Shown here: one piece after another, positions 18,234 through 27,109 of the stretch
Layout: every line of letters starts with the position of its first letter
Numbering within the stretch: the stretch's first letter is position 1
Assembly: GCF_001006305.1 (NCBI RefSeq)
Contig: NZ_LBHJ01000012.1
Span: 1-64,000 of the forward strand
Length of the DNA: 64,000 bases
Direction of reading: 5' to 3'
Origin: Silvibacterium bohemicum
Lineage (GTDB): Bacteria; Acidobacteriota; Terriglobia; Terriglobales; Acidobacteriaceae
Notes under the pieces: generated by a model
The model's input: only the letters and a program-made list of their open reading frames with translations
What the model was told of the DNA's origin: nothing
The model's database searches: none
Program-made: the position numbers and the translations under genes

Positions 18234-19913
18234 TTACTGCGCGCCTTCGCTCTTCTTCCGCGCCGCTTCGAACTCATCGCCCGGTTGCCACTCCACGCCG
18301 CGTGGCAGCGAAGACGCCTCCCATCCCAGAATCAATCCGAAGCGCGCCATCTTGGCGTCGCCGCGGAAGTCCATCGAGTCCTTGTACTCATCCGACGGCT
18401 GGTGATAGTGGTGCGCGGTGAAGTCTTCCATCTGCGACACGCCCCATGCCGCATCGTGACCCTCGAAGTGCGTTCCCTGGCCCACCGAAAACGACGGCAC
18501 ACCCACGCGCGCAAAGCTGAAATGATCGGACCGGTAATAGTGCCCCGCCGATGGGAACTGATCGGGCTGGATGGTCAGATCGAAGGCCTTCGCCGTCTTC
18601 TCGACCACAGGATAAAAGTCCGTCCGCTCCGCGCCGCTTACCTCCGCATCAAGAGGTACGCCGATCGGGTTGAGCATGTCGAAATTCAGATCGAGCGAGA
18701 TTGCAGCAGCGGGAACCGGCGGGTGCATACCCAGATACTGCGAGCCCAGCAATCCCTGCTCCTCAGCGGTCACAGCCGCGAAGAAGACGCTGTGCGGAGG
18801 TCGCGCCGAAGCATCCGCAAAGGCCCGTGCCATCTCCAGAATGATGCCGCAGCCCGTGCCGTTGTCGGCCGCTCCGTTATAGATGTTGTCGCCCTTCAGA
18901 TTGGGATCGATGCCGAGATGATCGTAATGCGCCGAGTAGATCACCGCCTGCCGTTTCGACGAAGTATCCTCGCCCGGCAGCTCGGCAACCACGTTGTCCG
19001 AGTCGTAGCGCCGCACCTTGCTCGCCACATGCGCCTTCAGCCGCACCGGCAGCTCGTAAGCATGAAAGCCCGGCTTGCCGGCGGCCACGATCTCGTCATC
19101 CACATTCTTGCCCGCTGCGGCCAGCAGCTTGCGCGCGACATCCAGCTGAATCCAGCTTGCCGCTTTCAGCGTCGCCGACGGATCGCCCTGCAGATAAGAC
19201 TTCTCGACCGACTGCGAGTTGCGGACCACGTCCCACGGATAGCTGGCCAGGTCAGTGCGATGGATGATGAGGACGCCCACTGCGCCCTTGCGCGCCGCCT
19301 CTTCGTATTTGTACGTCCAGCGGCCGTAGTAGGTCATGGTCTTGCCCTTGAAGAACGCATCGTCGGTCGAGGGCGGCTCGTTCACGATTACCAGCAGCAC
19401 CTTGCCCTTCACATCCACGCCCGCATAGTCGTCCCACTTGTACTCGGGAGCATCGATGCCGTAGCCCACGAAGACGATCGGCGCATCTATGTCCGCAGAC
19501 TCTTCGCCGGTCTGGTCTTTTGTAACAACATCGGTGGCATATTGCAGATCGAGCGGCACTCCGTTGGTAGGCAGCAGGCTGAACTTCGTCTCTTCTTCTA
19601 TCGTGTGCACCGCATACAGCGGGACCTTCTGGAAATAAGTCCCGTTATCGCCCGCGGGCTTCAACCCATCGACGGCGAACTGCGCAGCAATATACTTCGC
19701 CGCAAGATCGCCGCCGCGCGTGCCCGGCCCCCGGCCTTCGAGCAGATCATCGGCAAGAAAGCGCACATGCGCGCGAATCTTCTCCGCATCGATCGAAGCA
19801 GCAGCCTGCTGCGCTGCCTCGGGGACTCCGGTGATGGCGGGCACAGAGGCCTGCTGGGCGAAAGCAGGGAGGATGGCAAAAAATGCGGATGCAAACAGTG
19901 CGGTCTTCTTCAT
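18234..19913 (-). CDS. Secreted M28-family zinc peptidase with PA domain
   Basis: A 559-residue exported aminopeptidase-like protein. The start at 19913 (MKKTALFASAFFAILPAFAQ) has AGGAG 7 nt upstream and a clean signal peptide; the frame is open 27 codons further up without such support. A protease-associated (PA) insertion precedes the M28 catalytic domain. Zinc ligands and catalytic residues are visible in YSAHYDHLG (His, then Asp), NGAADNGTG (bridging Asp), TAEEQGLLG (Glu pair), DLNFDMLNP, and TAHHYHQPSDEY (final His). The family removes N-terminal amino acids from peptides outside the cytoplasm. It is followed at 17 nt by a small secreted protein gene. Confidence 0.9.
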   Translation of the reverse strand: MKKTALFASAFFAILPAFAQQASVPAITGVPEAAQQAAASIDAEKIRAHVRFLADDLLEGRGPGTRGGDLAAKYIAAQFAVDGLKPAGDNGTYFQKVPLYAVHTIEEETKFSLLPTNGVPLDLQYATDVVTKDQTGEESADIDAPIVFVGYGIDAPEYKWDDYAGVDVKGKVLLVIVNEPPSTDDAFFKGKTMTYYGRWTYKYEEAARKGAVGVLIIHRTDLASYPWDVVRNSQSVEKSYLQGDPSATLKAASWIQLDVARKLLAAAGKNVDDEIVAAGKPGFHAYELPVRLKAHVASKVRRYDSDNVVAELPGEDTSSKRQAVIYSAHYDHLGIDPNLKGDNIYNGAADNGTGCGIILEMARAFADASARPPHSVFFAAVTAEEQGLLGSQYLGMHPPVPAAAISLDLNFDMLNPIGVPLDAEVSGAERTDFYPVVEKTAKAFDLTIQPDQFPSAGHYYRSDHFSFARVGVPSFSVGQGTHFEGHDAAWGVSQMEDFTAHHYHQPSDEYKDSMDFRGDAKMARFGLILGWEASSLPRGVEWQPGDEFEAARKKSEGAQ

Positions 19914-20097
19914 CTGGCTCCTGACTGTAACCGGTCGACACAAGATTTTCATTGGTTCTGCTGATACCTGTCCCACACTCAACACACTTGGCATCTTGAG
20001 CGGAACGAATCGAAGCGTAGTCGAAGGACCAGCAGTTTGCCCGCGCTGCCACCCATTCTCACCTCTTCACGATCGTCTACTTAACGATCGTCCACTG

Positions 20098-21186
20098 CTA
20101 CCGCGACAGCTCCGGGGTCACATTTTCCAATCTCACCTGCTGCTGCCGTGCGGTGTATCCCGGCAACGCCTTCAGCCGCTTGAGCACCTTGCGCGTCAAA
20201 CCGGTCAGCGGAATCTCCAGCAGCTGCGACGCGCGAACCCATCGGCCAGCACCACCGGAAAAAGACAACACATGCTCTTCACCGGGCTCGTATCCGTACA
20301 CCGTCACATAATAGTTGGTTACGGTGATGGAATGGCGCACATCCAGCAGCCGCCGCTCCGCAGGCGCCGTCTCCGGATCGATGGCCGGCAGCTCCCACAT
20401 GCCCGGCATCAGAGCGGCATCCTTCGGCCGCTGCACCAGCAGAACCTCCGGCACGCGGCGGCTCGATACCCGCCGTAAAAATGCATACGCCGCCTGCCGG
20501 CTCTTCATCTTGGGGCGCTCCCCGGTCGCATGCTCGCCGCGCGTAGCGCACTGCGGCTGCACCGGGCACTGCAGGCACAGCGGCGAACGCGGCAGGCAGA
20601 CTGTCGCCCCCAGCTCCATCATGGCCTGGTTGAAATCCCCCGGCCGCGACTGCGCCAGAAACCTCGCGGCCTCCTCGCGTAGCCGGCCGGGCAGAGCCGT
20701 CTTCTCGTCCCACCCCAGCACCCGGGTCAGCACTCGCTCCACGTTGCCGTCAATGGCCGCGGCAGCCTCGCCGAAGGCGATGCTGGCAATCGCCGCGCTG
20801 GTGTATTCACCGATGCCGGGAAGCTTCTTGAGCGCGATCGCCGATTGCGGCAGCACTCCGCCCAGCTCATCCACGACGAACTTCGCCGCTTTATGCAGCA
20901 TACGAGCGCGGCGGTAGTATCCAAGCCCGCTCCAGATGGCCAGCACGTCGTCCTCGGGAGCAGCGGCCAGCGCCCGCAGCGTGGGATAGCGGCCCATGAA
21001 GCGGTCGTAATGCTCAAGAACAGCGGCCACCCGCGTCTGCTGCAGCATGATCTCCGAAACCCAGATGGCATAGGGATCGCCAGTCCGCCGCCAGGGAAGA
21101 TCCCGCGCATGTTCGTCGAACCAGGCAAGCAGCCGGCTGCGAAATTCATTCCTCTGCGGCTCGGCACTCGCCTCGGGCTGCGTCAT
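20098..21186 (-). CDS. mutY: A/G-specific adenine DNA glycosylase MutY
   Basis: A 362-residue base-excision repair enzyme that removes adenine paired with 8-oxoguanine. The family start appears as the ATG at 21186 (MTQPEASAEP...); the 50 residues open upstream are not conserved-looking. The HhH-GPD core has DLPWRRTGDPYAIWVSEIMLQQ (catalytic Glu in SEIM), the hairpin LPGIGEYTSAAIASIAF, and the catalytic Asp in AAAIDGNVERVLTR. The 4Fe-4S cluster ligands are spaced C-x6-C-x2-C-x5-C (CLPRSPLCLQCPVQPQC). A C-terminal NUDIX-like 8-oxoG recognition domain follows. No clear ribosome binding site is present. It diverges from the transglycosylase-like gene. Confidence 0.93.
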   Translation of the reverse strand: MTQPEASAEPQRNEFRSRLLAWFDEHARDLPWRRTGDPYAIWVSEIMLQQTRVAAVLEHYDRFMGRYPTLRALAAAPEDDVLAIWSGLGYYRRARMLHKAAKFVVDELGGVLPQSAIALKKLPGIGEYTSAAIASIAFGEAAAAIDGNVERVLTRVLGWDEKTALPGRLREEAARFLAQSRPGDFNQAMMELGATVCLPRSPLCLQCPVQPQCATRGEHATGERPKMKSRQAAYAFLRRVSSRRVPEVLLVQRPKDAALMPGMWELPAIDPETAPAERRLLDVRHSITVTNYYVTVYGYEPGEEHVLSFSGGAGRWVRASQLLEIPLTGLTRKVLKRLKALPGYTARQQQVRLENVTPELSR

Positions 21187-21392
21187 GGAGTGATTGTAAA
21201 GCCCCGCTCTACCGCGCTGGTGAGCGGCAAACGGCGCATGAAGGACGATTCGGACCTCGCTTGACGGAATAAAATACGCGTCAATTTTGTTCTCAGGAAT
21301 GTACAACGCGACGAACTTTCTCTTCGCTGCTTTCAAAAAAGGGAAGAGCGGAGAGCAGATTCAGAAGGTTTGAAGCGAAAGGGCTATGTTTC

Positions 21393-22247
21393 ATGCTGAA
21401 CGGCATCTCGAACGATATTATGTCCGCATTCCAGGATTTGGGCTCGATTGCGGAGACATTGGGAAATTCGCAAGGATCACCTGCAGGGTCGAGTAACTCC
21501 GGGGAAGACTTGGGCGCAAATAGCAGCTCCAACCCCGAACAAGAGATCGAGCAGGCGCTCGCCGCGCTGGTACAAGATCTGCAACAGCTCGCCGCTCAAC
21601 TGGACGGCGGAGCGCAGGGACAAAATGACGGCAGCGGAGGCGGCCCTCCCAGCGTGGGCTCAGGCGGCGGAGGTCGAAGCAGCCTGGCAGCTGAACCTCA
21701 GCCTGGCGCCGTCGACAATCAAGCTCCTCCCGCCGCATCCACACCCGCTGCGAGTGCCACCGGAGGCGCGAGCAGCACATCGAGCGCGAATAGCGCATCG
21801 GGCGCGGGCGCGCTCGGTCCCAATGTACCGAGCGCGTTGCAACCCTTTGTCCAGGACATCAACGCCGCATCCAAACAGACCGGCGTACCGGCATCTCTGA
21901 TTGGCGCACAGATCCTGCAGGAGTCGGGAGGGAATCCGAACGCAGTGACCACCAACCCCGCACTGGGGCTGCCGGATACAGGACTGATGCAGGTGGATCA
22001 GGCAACCTTCCAGGGCTTGCAGAGCCAATATCCCAGCCTGCTGGGCGGCAAGTCTGTCTCTGACCCTGCCACGAACATCATGGCTGGAGCGCTTCTCGAC
22101 TCACAGCTGTTGAAGCAGAACAATGGCAATATCTCCGCCGCGCTGACGGCTTACAACGGCTCAGCAGACCCGAGCTACGTCAACGAAGTGACATCCAAGA
22201 TGAACGCCCTCCAGAACGGCACACCGGTTCCCGGCGGCTTCTCCTGA
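21393..22247 (+). CDS. Harpin-like, cysteine-free protein with lytic transglycosylase domain
   Basis: A 284-residue protein with no Sec signal peptide. The N-terminal half is Ser/Gly/Ala/Asn-rich with one amphipathic helix (PEQEIEQALAALVQDLQQLA). Low-complexity sequence runs from about 70 to 145. The C-terminal half (150-284) is an SLT-type fold: GVPASLIGAQILQESGGNPN with the putative catalytic Glu in LQESGG, then GLMQVDQATF and ALTAYNG. It contains no cysteine. Gly/Ser-rich, Cys-free proteins with transglycosylase domains are known as type III secretion helpers or harpins in plant pathogens. Here no secretion genes are adjacent, so that route is only a hypothesis. A weak AAAGGG precedes the ATG. 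Confidence 0.7.
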   Translation: MLNGISNDIMSAFQDLGSIAETLGNSQGSPAGSSNSGEDLGANSSSNPEQEIEQALAALVQDLQQLAAQLDGGAQGQNDGSGGGPPSVGSGGGGRSSLAAEPQPGAVDNQAPPAASTPAASATGGASSTSSANSASGAGALGPNVPSALQPFVQDINAASKQTGVPASLIGAQILQESGGNPNAVTTNPALGLPDTGLMQVDQATFQGLQSQYPSLLGGKSVSDPATNIMAGALLDSQLLKQNNGNISAALTAYNGSADPSYVNEVTSKMNALQNGTPVPGGFS

Positions 22248-22292
22248 TCCTGAACGCTCACGATAACGAGCGAAAAGATAGCTTTCCAAAAA

Positions 22293-22322
22293 CAAAAGGC
22301 CATCCCAAAGGGATGGCCTAAG
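22293..22322 (-). terminator. Rho-independent terminator of the radical SAM gene
   Basis: Stem GGCCATCCC / GGGATGGCC with loop AAA at about 22299-22319. On the minus strand it is followed by TTTTGTTTTT. It lies 70 nt past the radical SAM stop and also between convergent genes, so it may stop both. Confidence 0.75.
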
Positions 22323-22326
22323 TCTT

Positions 22327-22395
22327 TGCGCCGAAGGCGCGGACCGCTGGACGCGCAGTCCCGGCGAAGCCGCAGTTACCTGGACGGTTAGTCCC
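22327..22395. repeat. GCGCAATTGCCTGGACGG-type repeat (family D)
   Basis: Two partial units (gcgccgaaggcgcggaccgctggacgcgcagtcc and cgcagttacctggacggttagtcc). The second supplies the TAA stop of the radical SAM gene at 22388-22390. Other copies lie at 3252-3286, 30690-30760 and 60614-60652. Confidence 0.7.
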
Positions 22396-24487
22396 CCATG
22401 ACGGGTTCTTCGGATTGCGGTGCGGGAGCAGCCTTCGGAGCCGGCTTGATCGCGTCGAGCGAAACCAGGCCTTCGACCGGCTTCTCGCCGAGCACGTGCT
22501 CGCGATACAGCTTGGCCATCTTGGCGTTCTCGGCGTCCTGCTTCAGCTTGGCGTCGCGTGCGCGAATCTTTTCTTCGCGCGAGTTCTTCGCGATGCCCGA
22601 CTTCTCGAAGGTGTCGTTGGCGGCTGCAAACACATGCTCGTTGTTCAGAACGAGAGTGTGTTCCGCTCCGCCCATGCCCACCTTCTTGCCGCCGGCGAAG
22701 ATCTCGTGACGGCCATGCTCGTCGTACCACTTGGTGAGCGTCGCGGTCATGTGCATCTTCTCGATGATGTTGCGCCAGCCCACGCCGGTGTTGTATGCGC
22801 AGAAGCTGATCTCGCCTTCCTGCGTGGCGTAAGGAATGATGCACTGCTCGGTGCGGCGGAAGTCGTAGTTGAACAGATCCTGGAACCACATGCCGGCGAT
22901 GAACAGGAAGTTCCAGCGGTCGGCGCGGCGCTGTTCGATGTCGGCCATGGTGCGGTCGGCGGTGACCTTGCCATACTTGCGGCCGGTCGCGCCAAAGCAC
23001 TTGTCGAACTTCTGCAGCAGGTCAAGGATCTTGAAGTGCGTCGGCGACTTGGTCGGATCGTAGTTGCGCAGCAGCGCAAGCGTCACGCCAACGATGGACA
23101 GGAACTTGCCGCGCGCGGCGTCGTTGATCTTGGCTACGTCCTTGGCCAGGCGATCGGCATTCAGGAACGCCGTCACCGGAACGGCTTCCTTGGTTTCCTT
23201 GTCGATCATCAGCGCCATGCCGATGCCGCAGTTCGGGTGGCATCCGCAGGAGAGCTGGCCCCAGTCGTGGTTCGGTCCGTGCACCAGGTCGGCCCAGTCG
23301 GAGAACGTCGACATGAACGAGATCGGGAACCAGTCGCGAACCGGTTCGCCGAGTCCCGTCTGGTTCTTGATGTCGTGCGCCATGTGGCTCAGCGTGTAGC
23401 GCTGCGCTTCGCGGCGCTCATCGGAGACAGCCTCGTCGCGGCCGGTAAACGAAACCGGCTGGAAGCTGAGGAAGTTGATCTTCTTGGGATTGTCGAGCGC
23501 GAACTGGATGATGTTGCCGACCTGCTCGTTGTTGATGCCGTTGATGATCGTCGTGACGGGCACGATATCCACACCGGCTTCGTGCAGGTTGTGGATCGCC
23601 TGCAACTTCACGTCGAACAGGTTGCCGACCTTGCGGTGCGAGTTGGCAGCGTTGCCGATGCCGTCGAACTGCAGGTACGCATAGCGCAGACCCGCTTCTG
23701 CAGCGGCGCGGCACAGTTCCTTCGACTTCGCGAACTCGATACCGTTGGTCGCTGCCTGCACCGAGTTGTAGCCAACCTTGCGGGCATAGGCGACAGCGTC
23801 CAGGAAGTACGGCGACAGCGTAGGCTCGCCACCCGAGAACTGAACCGACATCTGGCGGCGCGGCTTGATGGTGATCGCGTTGTCCAGCATGGTCTTGATC
23901 TCGTCCCACGTCAGCTCGTGGACGAAGCCCACCTGGTTCGCGTCCATGAAGCAGGGATCGCACATCATGTTGCAGCGGTTGGTCAAGTCGATGGTCAGCA
24001 CCGATCCGCGTCCGTGCGTCACGGTCGAGGTGCCGTGGTTGTGCAGCTTCTCGTCGTTGTGCGCCTTGATGTCGCGGCCCGGGAAGACCTCTTCCAAATG
24101 CTTGAAGAACGCCGTGTCCACCGACATCACGTCTTCGAAGTGGCCGTGCTTGGGGCAATCCTTCACCATCAGGATCTTGCCGTCGCGCTCGATGATCTGC
24201 GCCTTGATCTCGCCGACCTTCTCGTTCAGCAGGATCTCGTGGGGCAGCTTGCCGTCCACGATCTGCTGGCGGATCTCAGGAATGCACTTCGGGCAGAGCG
24301 AGTCGGTCGTACGAGGCCAGCCGAGGGGCGGCTTCTCTTTCTGGTACGACTTGAGCAGCGGCTTGTCCGACCACTTCGGAGTAAAAGAAGCGTTGGGCTT
24401 GATGCTGTTGATCTTCTCGAAAATGGACCACGCGCCCTGGGCTGCGATGGTGACCGCTCTCTCGGCGTACTTGACGGCTTTCGACAT
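22388..24487 (-). CDS. Radical SAM protein related to tetraether/membrane-spanning lipid synthases
   Basis: A 699-residue protein, much larger than typical radical SAM enzymes. An N-terminal metal site (CPKC at 65-68, then CPKHGHFEDV from Cys111) precedes the SAM cluster motif CNMMCDPC (Cys172, 176, 179) and GGEP (219-222). A further cysteine cluster is LSCGCHPNCGIG (414, 416, 420), and a conserved C-terminal segment reads ISFCAYNTGVGWRNIIE. This order matches my recollection of archaeal Tes (GDGT synthase, MJ0619 type) and bacterial Mss enzymes, which join two lipid tails by carbon-carbon coupling. In acidobacteria the product would be iso-diabolic acid (inference). The start has AGGAG 10 nt upstream. 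The last 60 residues are Lys/Ala/Pro-rich. It is a single gene with its own terminator. Confidence 0.8.
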   Translation of the reverse strand: MSKAVKYAERAVTIAAQGAWSIFEKINSIKPNASFTPKWSDKPLLKSYQKEKPPLGWPRTTDSLCPKCIPEIRQQIVDGKLPHEILLNEKVGEIKAQIIERDGKILMVKDCPKHGHFEDVMSVDTAFFKHLEEVFPGRDIKAHNDEKLHNHGTSTVTHGRGSVLTIDLTNRCNMMCDPCFMDANQVGFVHELTWDEIKTMLDNAITIKPRRQMSVQFSGGEPTLSPYFLDAVAYARKVGYNSVQAATNGIEFAKSKELCRAAAEAGLRYAYLQFDGIGNAANSHRKVGNLFDVKLQAIHNLHEAGVDIVPVTTIINGINNEQVGNIIQFALDNPKKINFLSFQPVSFTGRDEAVSDERREAQRYTLSHMAHDIKNQTGLGEPVRDWFPISFMSTFSDWADLVHGPNHDWGQLSCGCHPNCGIGMALMIDKETKEAVPVTAFLNADRLAKDVAKINDAARGKFLSIVGVTLALLRNYDPTKSPTHFKILDLLQKFDKCFGATGRKYGKVTADRTMADIEQRRADRWNFLFIAGMWFQDLFNYDFRRTEQCIIPYATQEGEISFCAYNTGVGWRNIIEKMHMTATLTKWYDEHGRHEIFAGGKKVGMGGAEHTLVLNNEHVFAAANDTFEKSGIAKNSREEKIRARDAKLKQDAENAKMAKLYREHVLGEKPVEGLVSLDAIKPAPKAAPAPQSEEPVMGD

Positions 24488-24875
24488 GTACTTGTATCTC
24501 CTGATGCTCGTCGTTACCGCTGGCTGCCGAGGTGGGCGCCCGCGGTTGGATGAATCTGAAATGTCTGCTGCTCTGGGGTAGTGCTCGTCCTCCTCGCAGG
24601 GAAGACGTTATCCATCATCAGCATAGGCGTCTGCCCAGGCTAGTTGAATCGGTTGTAACCGAATGGTGAAAAACGGCAGCCGGACGGGCAAAGCGCCCTG
24701 TGAACGGGGGCATCCGTAAATCCGGTTCCAGGCTTGAGCTTACCCTACGGGTTCCGGCTTCTGCGACAGCTTCCCCGCGTCGATTACCATCCGGGTTCCC
24801 GGACGTCCATTCCAGTGACGCCCCGGCACGATGATTTCCTTGAAGTTACTATGAAGATGGAGGTTTTTGTACAAG
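24488..24875. other. Intergenic region without a recognised gene
   Basis: A divergent gap of about 390 nt between the radical SAM gene and a beta-barrel gene. It must contain both promoters. I see no repeat family member and no convincing open frame. Confidence 0.5.
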
Positions 24876-25493
24876 ATGCGCCTGCCCTTCGCTCCCCTGA
24901 CCATTGCCAGTTTTGCCCTCGCCGCACTGGCGACCCTTCTTCCCTCTGCCCAGGCGCAGAACATCCTCAAAAACAGCGACATCTCGCTGAGCGGCCTCTA
25001 TCAAACCACCCAGGACAGCTCCGGCAACGGCATTACTGACAAGCCGACCGGCTCCGGCGGCGGTCAGGTCGCCTTCCGGCACAGCTATCACTGGTGGCTG
25101 GGTTATGAAGGAAGCTACGGCTTTACCCGCTTCGCCGAGCGCTATTCGAATCAGCCCTTCCCCATCCAGCACAACATGCACGATTTTGGCGGATCATATC
25201 TGGTCACCGCGCCGGTAGGATTTTTTGGCATCCATCCCTTCGCGCTCGCCGGAGTAAGCGCGCTGATCATGTCGCCGTCTCTGAATGGCGGACAGAATGT
25301 CTCCTATCAGGGACGCCCCGCCTTCAACTTCGGAGTCGGCATCAACAAGGCCCTGCTGACCGACCACTTCGGCGTCCGCCTGCAATACCGCGGACTCTTC
25401 TACAAGACACCGGACTTCGGCGAAGCGGCCCTCACCACCAACGCTACCCGCCTCACCTCCGAGCCCATGGTCGGCGCCTACATCAAGTTCTAA
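24876..25493 (+). CDS. Outer membrane beta-barrel protein
   Basis: A 205-residue protein with a signal peptide (MRLPFAPLTIASFALAALATLLPSAQAQ). The ATG at 24876 was chosen because GGAGG at 24859-24863 is correctly placed for it and too close for the TTG at 24867. The mature protein alternates hydrophobic and polar residues in strand-like blocks (HSYHWWLGYEGSYGF, VGFFGIHPFALAGVSALI, FGVRLQYRGLFYK) and ends in an aromatic residue (YIKF), as outer-membrane barrels do. It resembles the eight-stranded OmpA/OprF-like barrel group. The function is unknown. Confidence 0.8.
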   Translation: MRLPFAPLTIASFALAALATLLPSAQAQNILKNSDISLSGLYQTTQDSSGNGITDKPTGSGGGQVAFRHSYHWWLGYEGSYGFTRFAERYSNQPFPIQHNMHDFGGSYLVTAPVGFFGIHPFALAGVSALIMSPSLNGGQNVSYQGRPAFNFGVGINKALLTDHFGVRLQYRGLFYKTPDFGEAALTTNATRLTSEPMVGAYIKF

Positions 25494-25599
25494 GGCTGAC
25501 CCCGACCGGGCCAGACGTGAAGCAGTTCCCATGAAATCAAATGAGGAATGCAGAACGAAGCCGAAGATAGCGCACGAACGAGGCCGAGAATAACGGGGG

Positions 25600-25670
25600 G
25601 AGCAGGGGCCTTCAGGCCCCTGAATTCCTTCCGCAAAACAAGGAGCTTCAGCCCCGGGCACTAAGCTAAG
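25600..25670. repeat. GGCCTTCAGGCCC / GCTTCAGCCCC hairpin pair
   Basis: The text gcaggggccttcaggcccctgaattc followed by cttcagccccggg recurs at about 29885-29942. It lies between two convergent genes, the barrel gene and the gene ending at 25673. Confidence 0.65.
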
Positions 25671-25672
25671 TC

Positions 25673-26413
25673 CTAAGGATTACCCGCCGTCGCCGACTGG
25701 CCACGTCGCGATTTGTGGTTGTGATGAAAAGCCGCGTCCCGGATATCCGGCCAGAACTCCAGAAAGAGATTGTTCGCCGCCGCGCCGGCCAGCGACGTGC
25801 CCCAGGTCTTGAATACGACGCCGGCGTTGACGCTGGGTTCCGGGTAATACGCTGCGGTCAAGCTGGATGCGGCCAGGCGGCCGAAAATATCTGAAAAGTT
25901 AAACCCATGCGCGCCTGAATCGCGCTGCTCGATGAAAAGACGCTCGGCGGCGTATCCCGCGCGCGCCTCGAAGCCTCCCGAACCCATGCGGTAGTAGCGC
26001 GGATCAGAGTGCGTCAAAAAGGGAAAAAGGCTGTCGGAGAAAAAGCGCATGCTGGCTTCGCGCACGGCCGCGGCGCCCAGCCGCTCTCCAAACGCACCCG
26101 AATCGATGCCGTACTTCGGATCTCCGCCCGTCAACTGGCCGTAGCCGGCGGAGACGAAGGCCGGGAGAAGGCTCACCGGGGTGACTTCCTCATGCAGCCA
26201 GAACACCAGCTTGTCCTTGCTGTAGAGCGGCGCCACCCGCTCTCCCGGATCGACCACCCCATACCATTTGTTGGGCGCAATATGCTTCGTGTCGGCGGCG
26301 TGATCCGGAGGCGCATTAGGCAGCGGCTGAGAATCCTGCCCTCGCGTCGGGAGCGAGGCGCAGAGAAGCAGAAATAGGGGGAGAACCCGCAGATAAAATT
26401 TCGCAGTCACCAT
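25673..26413 (-). CDS. Exported protein of unknown function
   Basis: A 246-residue protein starting at the ATG at 26413 (MVTAKFYLRVLPLFLLLCAS), which gives a signal peptide. A GTG 14 codons upstream is possible but would bury it. The mature part has a Pro-rich start and a stretch rich in small and aromatic residues (HSDPRYYRMGSGGFEARAGYAAERLF, then NFSDIFGRLAASSLTAAYY and AGVVFKTWGTSLAGAAANNLF), and ends in a basic tail. The YYRMGSGG and EFWPDI segments are familiar from acidobacterial hypotheticals of this length (recollection). It could be a peripheral outer-membrane protein. Confidence 0.7.
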   Translation of the reverse strand: MVTAKFYLRVLPLFLLLCASLPTRGQDSQPLPNAPPDHAADTKHIAPNKWYGVVDPGERVAPLYSKDKLVFWLHEEVTPVSLLPAFVSAGYGQLTGGDPKYGIDSGAFGERLGAAAVREASMRFFSDSLFPFLTHSDPRYYRMGSGGFEARAGYAAERLFIEQRDSGAHGFNFSDIFGRLAASSLTAAYYPEPSVNAGVVFKTWGTSLAGAAANNLFLEFWPDIRDAAFHHNHKSRRGQSATAGNP

Positions 26414-26896
26414 ATCGTTCAAGAGTGCCCTTCTTGCTTGGGAGATACCTTCCACTGCCGTATCGACAATTTCTTGAAGGCGGCGGAGTCATCCGCATGG
26501 TCGTTAGAGCGGGATTCGCGACGGCGAGATGTATAGAAGGTTACAACAAGTGCTGAATGAGGACTTTGCGAAGAGGGTATCCGCCCAAGTACGTAACTGA
26601 TTCGGCAACTCCGGAGCGGAGGCCGATTGATTTCACCGCTTCTCCGCGTCAATACTTACCATGCGGTGTTCGAAAACTTGGGAGCATACCGGTCGAATTG
26701 GATTCGAAGAGTACTAAGTTCGAAGGCAACGAGTTCTAAGAGTTAAGAGGCCCGAGACAGATTTCGAAGACCGAAAGGCATGAAGAACAAAAGGTTTTGA
26801 AAACAAAAAGGTTCAAAGGTAGGTACGGGCTTCAGCCCGTACATCCAGCCAGAGAAACGACCGGGGCTTCCAGCCCCTGAGGCAACCAGAGGTTCT
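26414..26896. other. Intergenic region with GGGCTTCAGCCC hairpins
   Basis: No gene that I can support. The left part (26480-26810) is lower in GC than its surroundings and A-rich near 26760-26815. The right part (26820-26882) carries two hairpins, acgggcttcagcccgt and ggggcttccagcccc, ending 14 nt before the next ATG. Confidence 0.55.
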
Positions 26897-27109
26897 ATGA
26901 GCAATCAAAGCGGATTCGAAGACTTCGGCCGCAAGATCGATGAAAAGGTGCCGCGCCTCGAAGAAGAGGTGAAGAAAGTCATCGCCTACCTCAATGACGA
27001 AGTCGTGCCCGATGTGCGGGCCAATTCGTCCAAGGCCCTGCGCGCGGCCGCCGGGCAACTGGCCAAGCTGGCGGACCGCTTTGACCACCGCACCGGTGGA
27101 CAGCGCTGA
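26897..27109 (+). CDS. Small helical protein of unknown function
   Basis: A 70-residue charged protein. Residues 10-33 (KIDEKVPRLEEEVKKVIAYL) form a clear amphipathic or coiled-coil helix, followed by DEVVPDVRANSSKALRAAAGQL. It has no signal or membrane helix. AGAGG lies about 10 nt upstream of the ATG. The stop TGA is immediately followed by the ATG of the rlpA frame, so the two genes are probably co-translated. No family is known to me. Confidence 0.7.
   Translation: MSNQSGFEDFGRKIDEKVPRLEEEVKKVIAYLNDEVVPDVRANSSKALRAAAGQLAKLADRFDHRTGGQR

Noticed and set aside
22415-24553. 712-codon plus-strand open frame opposite the radical SAM gene
   Set aside because: No recognisable motif, and antisense codon composition. 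The minus strand encodes a clear enzyme with a ribosome binding site.
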